NCBI RefSeq assembly: GCF_041956535.1
Contig: NW_027192192.1
Span: 333,247-397,246, forward strand
Direction: 5' to 3'
Length of the DNA stretch: 64,000 nt
DNA from: Calcarisporiella thermophila CBS 279.70
Taxonomy: Eukaryota > Calcarisporiellomycota
The position numbers and the translations under genes were made by a program. The notes under the pieces were generated by a model. The model was not told the DNA's origin. It saw only the letters and a program-made list of their open reading frames with translations, and made no database searches. The stretch's first letter is position 1; each line of letters starts with the position of its first letter. This document shows, piece after piece, positions 47,373-57,750 of this stretch.

Positions 47373-48908
47373 ATGACTACGGTCCCTGTATCATCAGATT
47401 CATCTTCTCTTCCTCTAGAAGACAAGTCCTCTGTTTCTTCAAACATTTCTACCAAAATTTCATCCTCGACGGAACCACAGCAACAAATCACAGAACAGAA
47501 TACCAGTACACAAAATAAATTTCCCTCTGCTCCTGCAACATCAGCGGGGTCAAAAAAGACTCAACCGTGGATACCTCCTTCATTGAGCATTAAACCTCCA
47601 CCCGCCATCCGAACCGAAGGTCTCACTCTATCACCAACCGAATCTTCACCATCTACCCTTCGACTTCCATCATCTGCTGGTGGGGTCAAAAATCCTGCTA
47701 GTCCAGTAGGAGAAAAAAGCGAGGTAAATAATACAACTAAACAAATTGTGAGACCTGGTCAGACTTTATCACCGACTGCGGTCAATAATCCTACACGTCG
47801 GTCCGGGAGTACTACTTTCACAAACTTTCCAAACAGTAATGGAGATGGAGGGCCAACCATGATGCGATCCTTATCAGGATTTTCGCTACAAGGTGGTGAT
47901 AATACGGGAGAAGGCGTCAATATGGCACGATCGCGAAGTAGAGATTCATCTAATAATGGAGGTGATCAAGATGTTACATACCGCCGTGATGTGTATGCAT
48001 CTCTACGTGGCCCACCTAATACACGACTCCTCGGAACAAAACCTCATCCACTTCAATATTCATGGACACTTTACTATGATAGCCGTAACACGGCTAAACC
48101 TGGAGATTACGCAGCAAATCTGCATGTAATTGGTACATTTGCAACAGTTGAATCGTTTTGTGGCCACTTTAATTGGATAAAGAAGCCAAGCGCGTTAGAT
48201 AACAATGCTAACTACCATATTTTTAAGAGTAACATCAAGCCAATGTGGGAGGATCCAGCGAACGCCAATGGTGGAAAATGGGTGATCACCATGCGGAATC
48301 CGACCTTGCTAGATAGGTGCTGGCTTTGGTTGGTTTATGCATTAGTTGGCGAGGGAATGGAGCACTCAGTCGGAGAGGAGATATGTGGAGCAGTCATGTC
48401 TCGCCGTGCAAGAGGTGATCGGATCGCGGTGTGGGTACGAGACAAAGACAACGAACGAGCAATTAACGGATTGGGAAGGGAGCTTTTGCGTGTGCTTGAC
48501 TTACTGGATGAAGATGGAATTACAATGGATTTCCAAACAAACGCCGATGCCCTTCGTTCAGGGACAAGCTATAATAATCGCACGGTGCTCTCACTTGACG
48601 CACTGAAAAAAGAGGTGGCACGAGAGAGGCCATCTCAGCAGTCACATCCTCCGATGCTAAGGCGATCGGGCACCTCTCCTGATGTGCGAATTGGTCGCTC
48701 GCGTACCCCAGAGCCGCGGTCTCCGAACTCCTTGGGCAAGTCAATGACAGTTGAACCAGTACTTAACCTCGAGGATTTGCGAATGAAATTCGGCAGTATA
48801 AGAGATGGATCACGTTCGCCTGATCCGTCGCGCTCTCCGGTAACTCCAGGTGAAAATGTGATGAGTATGGAGGGGTTAATGTTAAAGTTTGGAAAAGCTG
48901 GCGTGTAA
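47373..48908 (+). CDS. eIF4E family cap-binding protein, 4EHP/eIF4E2 type, with long extensions
   Basis: A single exon, 511 residues. The central ~185 residues (about 224-405) are the eIF4E fold: HPLQYSWTLYYDSR, LHVIGTFATVESF, IKPMWEDPANANGGKWVI, VGEEICGAVMSRRARGD. The Trp-102/Glu-103 cap-stacking pair is kept (MWED). The Trp-56 equivalent is Tyr (GDYAANL), as in 4EHP. The Trp-73 equivalent, used for eIF4G binding, is Cys (ESFCGHF). The N-terminal 220 residues are Ser/Pro/Thr-rich and disordered. The C-terminus has Ser-Pro-rich linkers and two similar motifs (LNLEDLRMKFG and MSMEGLMLKFG). The likely role is translational repression or mRNA-specific control rather than bulk initiation. Confidence 0.9.
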   Translation: MTTVPVSSDSSSLPLEDKSSVSSNISTKISSSTEPQQQITEQNTSTQNKFPSAPATSAGSKKTQPWIPPSLSIKPPPAIRTEGLTLSPTESSPSTLRLPSSAGGVKNPASPVGEKSEVNNTTKQIVRPGQTLSPTAVNNPTRRSGSTTFTNFPNSNGDGGPTMMRSLSGFSLQGGDNTGEGVNMARSRSRDSSNNGGDQDVTYRRDVYASLRGPPNTRLLGTKPHPLQYSWTLYYDSRNTAKPGDYAANLHVIGTFATVESFCGHFNWIKKPSALDNNANYHIFKSNIKPMWEDPANANGGKWVITMRNPTLLDRCWLWLVYALVGEGMEHSVGEEICGAVMSRRARGDRIAVWVRDKDNERAINGLGRELLRVLDLLDEDGITMDFQTNADALRSGTSYNNRTVLSLDALKKEVARERPSQQSHPPMLRRSGTSPDVRIGRSRTPEPRSPNSLGKSMTVEPVLNLEDLRMKFGSIRDGSRSPDPSRSPVTPGENVMSMEGLMLKFGKAGV

Positions 48909-49243
48909 AGTGCAGCAATGAAAATGGAAAATACTCATGCTCTGCTAATACTGGATTCTTACATCCTTTCTCTTTTTTTTTTCTTTATCTTATATATCTG
49001 ATTCCCTCCCCTCCCCTTTGTATAAATGAGGCGTTATTCTATTGAGATTTGGATGAAATGCCGAGTACTATTCTGTTGACTTAATATACATTTCAAATAT
49101 ATTAATATTTTAGTATAAGATTTCAGATGAGAATGCATTTTACAATTGGAGCTTGCTTTTTTTTTATTTCGATGTTTAAATAATTCATAATTGTCTCTCT
49201 GATTCTTTTTAGATCATGGATGGTATTAAATATATTATAACTT
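48909..49243. other. Intergenic
   Basis: 3' flank of the eIF4E2 gene with a T-rich tract. Nothing else recognised. Confidence 0.4.
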
Positions 49244-49601
49244 TCAGGGTTTGGTGACTTGATCAAAGCGTTCTACATACACAGTATATCTCCTGTTAAA
49301 TCCATGCGCAGCCAATGCTCGACTCACTGGCCTTCACTGCTGTAATAGGTAAGCAATTCATCGTTTTGAACCTTAAGGAAACTTCCTACTTCAGCAGCAT
49401 CCTATGCAGTCTGTCGACGTCTCGCTCCAAGATAACAGGAACAACAGTGGTCGCCATCCTTCCTTTCCTCCAAGGAGTAGATGCGCGCTCACCCATCCCT
49501 CCCTTACAGACCAACCAGGTGGCAACGACACACTCGGTGCGCTCATTCGGGTCGCTCTCTGGGAAGTGATATCGAGATTTGGGTAATAGTTCAATTCGTC
49601 T
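49244..49601 (-). CDS. Possible C-terminal exons of an unrecognised gene
   Basis: A minus-strand frame from 49601 to 49390 reads IELLPKSRYHFPESDPNER and onward to VVPVILERDVDRLHRMLL. It can be spliced to 49339-49328 and then 49292-49244, ending YTVYVERFDQVTKP. The composition is protein-like and the splice phases agree, but the implied last intron is only 35 bp and no N-terminal exon was found. No family recognised. It may be a real small gene, a relic, or fortuitous. Confidence 0.25.
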
Positions 49602-49769
49602 TCATAGTATGTTCGATGACTACTGAAGCAATATCAGAAACCAGCACTTGGCATTTGACAAATACCAACATAACCCTAAGAAAGTATTCTATGCTTGGTA
49701 TTCAAGAACTCAATGCTCAGCTATACGTTTTATATAAATATATATAATATCTTAAGCACACGCGCGTAG

Positions 49770-49886
49770 TTTGAAGATGATCCTAAGCAGACGGTAGTCA
49801 AGCTGCAAAAAGCTGGGGCACCTGTTTTATACATTCATTGGTGCGGAGGGAATCATGCAGAAACAATGATTGGTCCAAAATTTTAA
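49770..49886 (+). pseudogene. Orphan exon, possible gene relic
   Basis: After an acceptor-like GCGCGTAG, 39 codons read as a convincing protein segment (FEDDPKQTVVKLQKAGAPV, then LYIHWCGGNHAETMIGPKF) ending in TAA. It loosely recalls the C-terminal His region of alpha/beta hydrolases (GGNHAETM). No upstream exon was found in the preceding 500 bp, so a decayed gene fragment is likely. Low certainty. Confidence 0.25.
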
Positions 49887-49939
49887 TATTAGAAAATTTT
49901 GAAATGGAATATATATCTTAAAAAACACATAGTGAACGG

Positions 49940-50047
49940 GCTCCCGTAGCTCAGCTGGTTAGAGCGTGATGCTTATGCGGTATCGGAGTTGGATTCCTTC
50001 CAAACTGAGCCACATCAAAGTCGCGGGTTCGACTCCCGCCGGGAGCA
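49940..50047 (+). tRNA. tRNA-Ile(UAU) with intron
   Basis: Acceptor GCTCCCG pairs with CGGGAGC, discriminator A. The D-arm contains TAGCTCAGCTGG, and the anticodon stem is TGATG/CATCA. The anticodon TAT is at 49974-49976. A 34-bp intron (49978-50011) follows position 37, the usual place, as also seen in yeast tRNA-Ile(UAU). The T-arm is GCGGG-TTCGACT-CCCGC. AUA is read by this rare isoacceptor. Confidence 0.93.
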
Positions 50048-50050
50048 TCA

Positions 50051-50056
50051 TTTTTT
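50051..50056 (+). terminator. Pol III terminator of tRNA-Ile
   Basis: Six T residues start four bases after the tRNA 3' end. Confidence 0.8.
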
Positions 50057-50309
50057 GCAGTTTAGGTGTCATGTTTTTGACCTTTCAATTAACATAATTC
50101 ACTAAATGCTAAGTTATCTTCTCTCAGAATTTTATAATCAAATGAGCATTTTTGGCATGAGCGAACCATGTTGATATCATTGGTATATTCCAAATCCAAT
50201 CTTGAGGAAAGGTCATAAAATGTATATTGAAAATATATGGAGAAAATCGATCACATATACAAAGAGTGTATCAAAAAACATTTCGTTCAAAAGGTAGTGA
50301 TGAATCAGG

Positions 50310-50850
50310 CTATATTTCACCATGTTCCGCTGGGTTTTGAAGGACGATCATAACATACTCTTTATCTATACAAAATATTGAACAGAATATAAATTAGGAA
50401 ACTATTCCACTAATTATAGCATCGAATTTCAACTGCATGCAACATTCAAAGTCGTTTTCTTACCTGGACAAACCATAATCTCATATTTACGAGTTCGAAC
50501 ACGTAAGAATGTTAAATCGTTCTATTTATGTTAATCAGCATAAATATATTGATATTCTCTGGTTTACCTTTATTCTTCTAATTACCTCAGAATCGATAGC
50601 GGCCACCGTCTCTCTTGTATGCCCAATAAGTTTGTTAACGTGTGAAGCATACTCTTTTGCCCTGTCATTTTCAAGGGTTGCTCGAACTACATGCCCATCT
50701 AGATCAGTAACAATAACAGCATAAACACCTTTTCGCGAAGAGAGCCGCTTTATGGTTTCATCAACTTCAGTCTATAAATGATATAATTAGGGGAGGAGAA
50801 ATGGAGTTGAAAAGAACAAAAAATTAGTTGTACGATTTACTTACGGACAT
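50310..50850 (-). CDS. Dynein light chain, roadblock/LC7 type
   Basis: Four exons: 50850-50845, 50771-50586, 50521-50464, 50365-50310; 101 residues. The first coding exon holds only the codons for Met-Ser. The rest reads EVDETIKRLSSRKGVYAVIV with TDLDGHVVRATLEN, then NDLTFLRVRTRKYEIMVCP and DKEYVMIVLQNP, closely matching human DYNLRB1. It binds the dynein intermediate chain as a dimer. The gene is missed by open-frame scanning because each exon is under 190 bp. Confidence 0.92.
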
Positions 50851-51276
50851 GCTTGGAGTATAGAGTAGTTTCTTTGTGACTTGCCCAATTGCTCAGTGGA
50901 GAAAGAAAGAATCGGATCGATTGGCAGTTGAACGTCAGCATTTCTCAAGTAAAATGCGTTCCTAGTTGATTTTCCTCTTTTTTCCTTTTTTTCTTTTCAT
51001 TTTCTTGTCTAATTGCTTACCATTCCTCCTCACAGTCTTGAATTTTTCCCGAGTAATAGCTATAGTCTGCCTTTGTTTCTTTTTAAAAATATGACTCTTT
51101 TTTCGTTCTAAATCCCTTCCCTTTCCCACCGCTCTTTATTTTTAATAGCTATATTTTCGATATTCAAATCTATTAGAAGCGCTTTTATCAGATTTCACTA
51201 TATCCTTTATCTTTGTACTCTAGCCGTATCTTGTATTGTCTCTCCTTTCTTTGCTATTTTTTTTAACATTGTAGCG
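50851..51276. other. Shared upstream region, roadblock / helical-repeat gene
   Basis: Divergent genes. T- and CT-rich tracts precede the plus-strand start. Nothing specific recognised. Confidence 0.4.
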
Positions 51277-53033
51277 ATGGCATCTGAGCATTCCTCAACG
51301 CATTCTACTTCATATATTACACCAACAGCTTCAGCTCTATCGTCCTCTTCAGCAACTTCTTCTTCTGCTTCCCCATCCGTTATATCAGCATTATCCTCAC
51401 CTCCCTCTTTGCTATTACCTGCTGCAATATGGAGGAAACAAAAATCTAATGGTATCGGTATTATTAGAGATTTAATAAACTAAGATTGATTCTACAACTT
51501 TTCATAGCAGAATTCCCCAGATCGTTGCACTCCACTAATGAAAACACCCAAAACGGTACCGATGACGACTGTGACTCATTTTCTCCCGACGATGAGCTAG
51601 GCGATTCTTGGCGCGATGTATGTCAAAATATAAAACGCATGGACCAATTGTACGATGCCACGTTCTTTAGCTGGGTTAAATCGGAGGATAATGTGCTCAT
51701 CACATCTATGTATTTGTATCGTATCGCAAATGAGTATCCTCTTGCACGCATCGCAAATGCTCTAAAATGGCTCGTTGCTGACTGGAGACTTGACAATATA
51801 TGCCACCTAGTGCGTCACGTTACACTGGATTGGACAGGCACACTAGGCGATGTACAGAAGGCAAATTTATTAAGGCACCTAACAAAAAATTGGGCGATGC
51901 AGTATACAGCGAATATGCTAACTTCACTGCTTAGCCTATTACCGTACAACATTGATGCAGGTGATGGGAAGGCACTGGGACGTAAAGAGTATTTTTTGCG
52001 GGTTTTCGTGCGCGACTGGAACTTCTCAAAACTTAGCGAGTTCTTTATGCATTTTGGTGCACGGGCAGGTATCCCACACCGCACCAAATGTCTAATGCTT
52101 CAGGAAGCGGCACGGAGAGACAATAGTGCTTTCTCAGATAAGATAAAGAGATTGGTTCGCCATAGGCTAGATTTGGCGGATGAGTTGGCACTCACGGCTG
52201 CTGTACAGGAATCCTCCTTGTTGAAAAACCCAATCGTCGACGAAGATATTAACTCCCGGATAAATATCGCACCAAGACGACAATTGGAAGAGGTTTCTAT
52301 TGGGACGGATAGAGAACTCCACGACCGATTGAATTTGGTAGAAACGTCCTCTTCAAATTGTAATGGAAATGCTTATGGAGCGAGAATGCTTCGTTTAACC
52401 TCGTCGAGATCTCCTTCCCCTTCCCCTTCGCCTGCCTCTCCCACATCCTCTTCTTCTCCAGTTTCTTCAATGACCGGTTCCCCAGCACAGAACCCTCCTC
52501 CATCCTCACCTTCACTTGGTGCACGGCGCTCTTTCACATGCTGCCCACTCTCACCTCCTATTGGTGCAGAGGCTTCCAATGTATGCAATAGCGACACAGC
52601 CTCTATCAATTCGATAGCTTCTTGTACTCTGGCTTCCTCGTCCACCTCTTCCCCACCTACTCATGCCCCTCCGAGTAACTCCATCTCGCCCACGTCTAGA
52701 TTCTATGATTACGAGCGGCATCATCATTACTTTCACTATCACCACCACCATCATAATTACAATTACTCGTATCAGCGGCGAAATTCTCTCACTTTAGAAT
52801 TTTCAACTGCAGAAAATGGAGCTTATTGTGAAGGTAGCAATAGTATTGAAGAACTAGAGACAAGGGATAGAGATGCGAAGGATACAAGAGAAGACGAATC
52901 AATTCAGCCTACTGGCAAAAGCTTGAAAGATTCTGAAGGTGGAGCAGGGACTGGCAAGATTTATAAAGACCCTGAGAATGGAGCGGGCACTGGGAGTATG
53001 CCCGGAAGAGGGCGGGCGACCATAGGAGCTTGA
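51277..53033 (+). CDS. Uncharacterised protein with tandem Trp-containing helical repeats
   Basis: Two exons, 51277-51451 and 51508-53033; 566 residues. A Ser-rich N-terminus precedes a helical domain at about residues 85-270. There, segments of the type LxxLxxxWxxxxxxxLLxxL recur (ANALKWLVADWRLDNICHLV, LLRHLTKNWAMQYTANML, YFLRVFVRDWNFSKLSEFFM), suggesting three or more helical-hairpin repeats. The C-terminal half is low-complexity: Ser/Pro runs, a His/Tyr-rich patch (FHYHHHHHNYNYSY), and a near-duplicate KDSEGGAGTGKIYKDPENGAGTG broken only by a few residues. No known family recognised, no enzyme motif, no membrane segment. Confidence 0.75.
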
Positions 53034-53288
53034 CAATGTGTAATTGAGGCTTATGTAGGAGTATATCTACTAATATTTTGCTGTCTTGTGTTAATACTGT
53101 TCAATTGTTATCTTACTAGCTCTACAATCCTCCATTTATCTTTTGTGTTTCTGGTTGCTCTTTCTGGCTATTATTATTTACCATGTTAGTTCATTTTTAT
53201 TAAGATTTATAAATTCGCGCAGTCTCATCGCTTCCTAAATATTGTCATCCAAACTCAGTTATATGAACACAAAATAATAATAGAAATT

Positions 53289-54520
53289 TCATCTCTTTGC
53301 GGGGGCGATTCCAATTTGTAGCCGACCAGCATCAAATACACAATAGTTGTTCTTAATAAATACGGCTCCCAGCAGCCATGGACCTGATATGCTTGCAATA
53401 ATAGCCGAAAAACACATCCCCTTGTTGCTTTTCATCGGCTCTCTTATCAGATCGACCAGCGGGATATTGAAAAACTTTCCGCCAATGCGAAAGCCTAGTT
53501 CCATCTTGGGGAAACGGCTGGCTGACTCGCATGGTATAATCCATCCCCAGTTTGGATCATTTCTAGAGCCAGGGATTTGCCCATGAACTTTGTTTGCGAC
53601 ATCGCTTGGTAAAATTAAAATAGTGGAGCCTGTATCGACAATAGCCGGACCAGCTGCCTTGATAAATTTACCGTTCATAATGACTCCGTCAGTAAAAACG
53701 GACCAGTAACGTTGCTCTACTACTGGAGACCATGTTAGATTGCCTTTGTAATGAGCGGGATTGGTGCCACCAAATGTGATCTCTCCATCGCCGCCTTCAG
53801 ATCTTTTTCCCAGCCAGACAGAAAAGATTGGCTTTGACAGTAGATTCTGCGCGATCATATTGTGGAATAAGGGGGGGCTCTGCATCCGCGAAACTGATTG
53901 AAACGACAAGCCAACCATACCATCGATTACATCTTCCTTGAAATCTTCGCTGGTGGATATTGCAAGTCCCATCCTCTGATTTTTCACTACTAAACCCCCA
54001 ATATTCACATTATCACAAGCCTGATAACCACTTACATAAGAGCCGTCGACATAGGCCATACTCCACTTTTTATTCAGGGGTTTGTAAGTGCGTGAGCTCG
54101 AATAGTTGAAGCGCGAATGAGCCAGACATTCAGGAGTTTTGCAATCAACAGAATATATCCAAAAGTCTGCTGAGCCAGTGTCTATGTTGAGCTTGAATTT
54201 TTGTCCTGGAGTACCTACTTCCAGCACGACATAATATTCAACATCGAAATCAACGTTCACCAAAGGTAATGATACATTGGACATAAGGGCGAGACGTAAG
54301 TTGGAATGAGCTCCCATACGATGTGCCGCTATTAAAGCTTTCTGGAGCATAGAAACCGGCTTTTCGTCTTTGAGCACCAAAGGTAGGCTAGACGCGAGGA
54401 AACATTATAAATTTCACTGATATGACAGTGGGATAGGGTAGCCTACCTTAAGCCATCATTTGCGGTCATCCCAAAGCTAAGGGATAACAGCCAGATACAT
54501 GCTGCAGCTATAGACTTCAT
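53289..54520 (-). CDS. Secreted or vacuolar pepsin-like aspartic protease
   Basis: Two exons, 54520-54447 and 54387-53289; 390 residues. Exon 1 encodes a signal peptide (MKSIAAACIWLLSLSFG). A short propeptide region follows (VSMLQKALIAAHRMG). The catalytic motifs are NIDTGSADFWIYS and AIVDTGSTILILPS. The flap Tyr is in MAYVDGSYVSGYQ, and a disulfide pair is likely at CKTPEC. The C-terminal WLLGAVFIKNNYCVFDAG is typical of A1 proteases. No GPI-anchor-like hydrophobic C-terminus is present, so a soluble secreted or vacuolar enzyme is likely. Two catalytic Asp residues and conserved Tyr suggest it is active. Confidence 0.94.
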
Positions 54521-55206
54521 ATCTCCTCTTACTATTGATATAAATGTACCGTGCACAAATTCTAAGCGGAAGTATGGATATACTTGGCCAACAAAGGATG
54601 TAAATGCGCAATTAAGAAAATGGACTAAGATGAAATATTAATATAGTTTGGAGAGAGTAAAAGAAAGAGAAAGCATATGTTTGTATCAAAATAATGAATA
54701 TTCCGATCGAGATCCAAAGATCGTTTCGTAAATTGACGGGGGGTTGTTATGACTAAATATTCCTTCTAGGGGGGATATTACCACGGTTAGCACAAGTTTG
54801 TGATTTGAAAAACCCTGGATCAGTTTAATCTTTCTAAGAAAAATGAAATAAACATAGTAAAGTGTCAATTGCTTACAAGCAAATAGCTGCTTTTCCCCTG
54901 TAAACTTTTTATAATAGTCCAAACTTAAAAAATATGACTGTTTGTTTGTTTGCCACCAAATCGAAAATTCATGGCTGAAGGGCGGTATTAACATAATGAT
55001 CAGAGGATCCCTGAAAGTTAGAAAGTCCCTGAGATATATTTATTTTAAAATCTCCAAAATGTCCACCAATATATTATTATTACATTAGAGCATCTAGCTA
55101 GCAGACCACATTTTTTGTCAAAGTTTATATTGTCGCTTATATACCCACTAAACCATATGCATATAACAAAGATTTATAATTTTCAAATAGACTATTCACT
55201 ATCTTA
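54521..55206. other. Intergenic, AT-rich
   Basis: Upstream of the protease gene and flank of the Tc1 element. A minus-strand frame at 54686-54994 has no domain and an AT-driven composition. Confidence 0.4.
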
Positions 55207-55362
55207 CAAGTAGGGAAAAATGTGACAGCGTGTTTTAACAATTTTCCTTTGAATGCTCATATCTCCTGAATGGATGGAATATTATACAAGCGGCTTTATT
55301 ATTAAACACTGTTGGATCTATACTATGTGCTGTTCCAACCGCTACCCCGGTTATAAATGCAT
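55207..55362 (+). repeat. Left terminal inverted repeat of the Tc1 element
   Basis: Matches the reverse complement of 56660-56815 over 156 bp with eight differences, seven of them C/T. Confidence 0.9.
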
Positions 55363-55462
55363 TTTCTAAAAAACCATGGGTATTTTATATAGATGCTCGG
55401 GAAAAATGGCCTTCATGTTAAAATTGAAGGCATATTTATTATCGTTATTTAACAAAAATATT

Positions 55463-56480
55463 TTAATACTTCGTATATCCTCCTCTAGCTTTAAAAATAG
55501 CTCGGGATCTCCTCAACATACTCTCGTATAGGTTATCAATATAAGTCTTTTCTATATTCTCCCACGTGTATTTGATTCATCCCCAGAGCTTTTCCCTATC
55601 CTTTGGCCGAGAAGGATAATCTTGAAGCCTCCTCTTCAAGAGGCCACACGCGTTCTCTATGGGATTCAAAGCTGGTGATTGAGCAGGCCATTCTAAGACC
55701 CTTATATTGCGATCTCGCAGCCACGCTTGAGTTGACTTGGCGATATGGGGGGGGGGGCGTTATCAGGTTGGAATACGATCTTGTCCTTGTCCATCCCGTA
55801 CCGTTCGAGTGTTCCAAGAAAACCCTCATCTAAAATGGTCTGGTACATCCTAGCATTTATTCCGCCTTCCACGCGAAGTAGAAATCCCACTCCTTGCGAA
55901 GTAATGCAGACCCACACCATGATTTCCTCTTTTCCCTGTTTCGTGGTTGAAATAATATTGCACTCACGCAGAGGCTGCCCCTTCCTTACATATGTGTATT
56001 CCTTTCCCGTGGTCTGTAAACAGGGTACAATGGTTTCATCCGAGAATATTATGGTTTGAATGGTCCGAAAACCCCATCTAACAAGTTGAGATGTGAATTT
56101 GAATCGAGCTTTAAATGGCGCGGGAGCAGCAAAGGCTTTGATCGAGGCTTTACTTCGTGACGTCTGAGCATCATTTTTACAGTTTTGTTTGTTACGCTCT
56201 TATTGAGCTCTTCTTTGATAACTTGCTGCAAGTCAACAAGCTTAGAACACTCTCCGGTTGACGCCTTCTTAGCGCTATATTTCTTATCTGATTCACTTAG
56301 ACTACGTGGACGACCATATTTTGGCTTCATAGGAGGATATTTCGGGGTGTTCCATTCCTTGATGATCTTTCTAGCAATTTCACGGCTTATTTCCACTCGT
56401 GCTGCAATCTTACGTGTGGACTCTCCCTTTCTTGAAAGTTCAAGCACACGTTCTCGAATCTTTTTACGAGTTGGCTTCAT
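55463..56480 (-). pseudogene. Tc1-type transposase pseudogene
   Basis: An N-terminal helix-turn-helix region is readable (KKIRERVLELSRKGESTRK, then IAARVEISREIARKIIKEW). The catalytic-core pieces IIFSDET, FQPDNAP and PIENACGLLKRRL fit D, D and E with 34 residues between the last two. The frame is broken at least twice: near 56080, where the first frame runs into TAA, and at an 11-residue C-run on the minus strand (55747-55757), which shifts the frame just after the second catalytic Asp. A TGA also truncates the C-terminus near 55585. It cannot make an intact transposase. Confidence 0.85.
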
Positions 56481-56659
56481 AGGTGTAAGACATTGTTAAA
56501 AGATAAAAGCATCACCGTTACAAATAAAAAATATTTAGATGGAATGGTGGAGAAAATATAAAAGTATTTGGGTATCTTTGGCGCACATCTATATTTATAA
56601 AGATATCAATTTCCCATAAATTCGGGGTGCTATTCAATGATATCCTAGTTTTACCAAAG

Positions 56660-56815
56660 ATGCATTTATAACCGGAGTAGCGGTTGGGACAGCGCATAGT
56701 GTAGATCCAACAGTGTTTAATAATAAAGCCGCTTGTATAATATTCCATCCATTCAGGAGATATGAGCATTCAAAGGAAAATTGTTAAAGCACACTATCAC
56801 ATTTTTCCCTAGTTG
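56660..56815 (-). repeat. Right terminal inverted repeat of the Tc1 element
   Basis: Inverted copy of 55207-55362. The outermost bases are CCCTAGTTG followed by TA. Confidence 0.9.
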
Positions 56816-56817
56816 TA

Positions 56818-57160
56818 GTTATCAGGATGAAAGATGCCGATGCCAGTAATTGGAGCAGAGGATATTTAAAATGTGGGAGAGATTTTGAGGATTGACCGCG
56901 TTGCTGTTTATATATGATCTCGTGCACATATTAATTCCCTTGCCCTTTGCCAAGTTTGTTTAATCAAGCCAACCAACAGGATCAAAGGTAGATATTCGAT
57001 GGCCAGAGTTGATCTTTTGAGTATTTCCTTATATTTTCTTTTCAGTCCTCTCATCTGCCTTTATCGGAGCTAATAAAATACCGCATGTTTAGCTGCTTTA
57101 TAAGCACGATTAGATCAAAAATGGTAAGTGCATGGTGCGCATGCCCACGGTAACGCTTGC
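56818..57160. other. Intergenic, no gene recognised
   Basis: AT-rich flank of the Tc1 element. Nothing recognised. Confidence 0.4.
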
Positions 57161-57241
57161 AGTAATATCTGGTTTTTATATCTCATGGACACTCTTGAAA
57201 ACGTGTTCTCTTGTATGCAAAAAAAAAGTAATATCTGGTTT
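57161..57241 (+). mobile_element. 51-bp retroposed fragment with A-tail and 15-bp target duplication
   Basis: AGTAATATCTGGTTT occurs perfectly at 57161-57175 and 57227-57241. The 51 bp between (57176-57226) end in a run of A residues. Direct repeats plus an A-tail are the marks of LINE-type reverse transcription. The source of the insert is not recognised. Confidence 0.55.
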
Positions 57242-57750
57242 GAGGGAGATTTGTAATATACTGTGGCTAATATAGGCTTGAGGAAATGGTTGCTGGGATT
57301 GCTGGATTTAAAGTGATGCGGTCTCGATGACCCTCTATTTAGACAACAAACATCATCATACACTATTTGACTAATAATCAAAATTGTCTGCCGCAGTAGG
57401 AAACCATTGGGATTTTTTTCCATTTCAATTCTTTTCCAAAACTGATAGCACGCTCGAAAAGAGAATGTATATACCTCATAGGTGAAGTATATTCTTTTCG
57501 ATTTATGTATTGAAACCATATATGAAATATCCTGGTTACTAATTGTAATCCAATAATATATCCATTCACCTTTAGATATATTTTTTTTATGACCCAAGCA
57601 TATTTGTGAATTAAATACCGATAGATTATAATTTGACAGAATTTCATTAAGCCACGATTATTTTCGGTAATTTTTATTTTCCACGCTGATTCACACACTC
57701 ATTTTCACGAGAAAACAAATATCTCTCTTTCTAATAATTTGAGAACCAAC
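57242..57750. other. Intergenic upstream of DAK
   Basis: AT-rich. Minus-strand frames at 57115-57597 and 57378-57698 overlap each other, have no domain and an AT-driven composition, and were not accepted as genes. Confidence 0.4.

Larger units (their letters stand above)
55207..56815 (-). mobile_element. Tc1/mariner element with long terminal inverted repeats, inactive
   Basis: A 1609-bp element is bounded by TA dinucleotides (55205-55206 and 56816-56817), the standard Tc1/mariner target duplication. Its ends are inverted repeats of 156 bp beginning CAA(G/C)TAGGG. It carries a broken DD34E-type transposase on the minus strand. It sits in an AT-rich spacer between the protease and DAK genes. 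Confidence 0.92.

Noticed and set aside
57115-57698. Two overlapping minus-strand frames of 106-160 codons
   Set aside because: AT-driven composition (Ile, Tyr, Lys, Phe). One spans the 51-bp retroposed insert, and no domain is seen.
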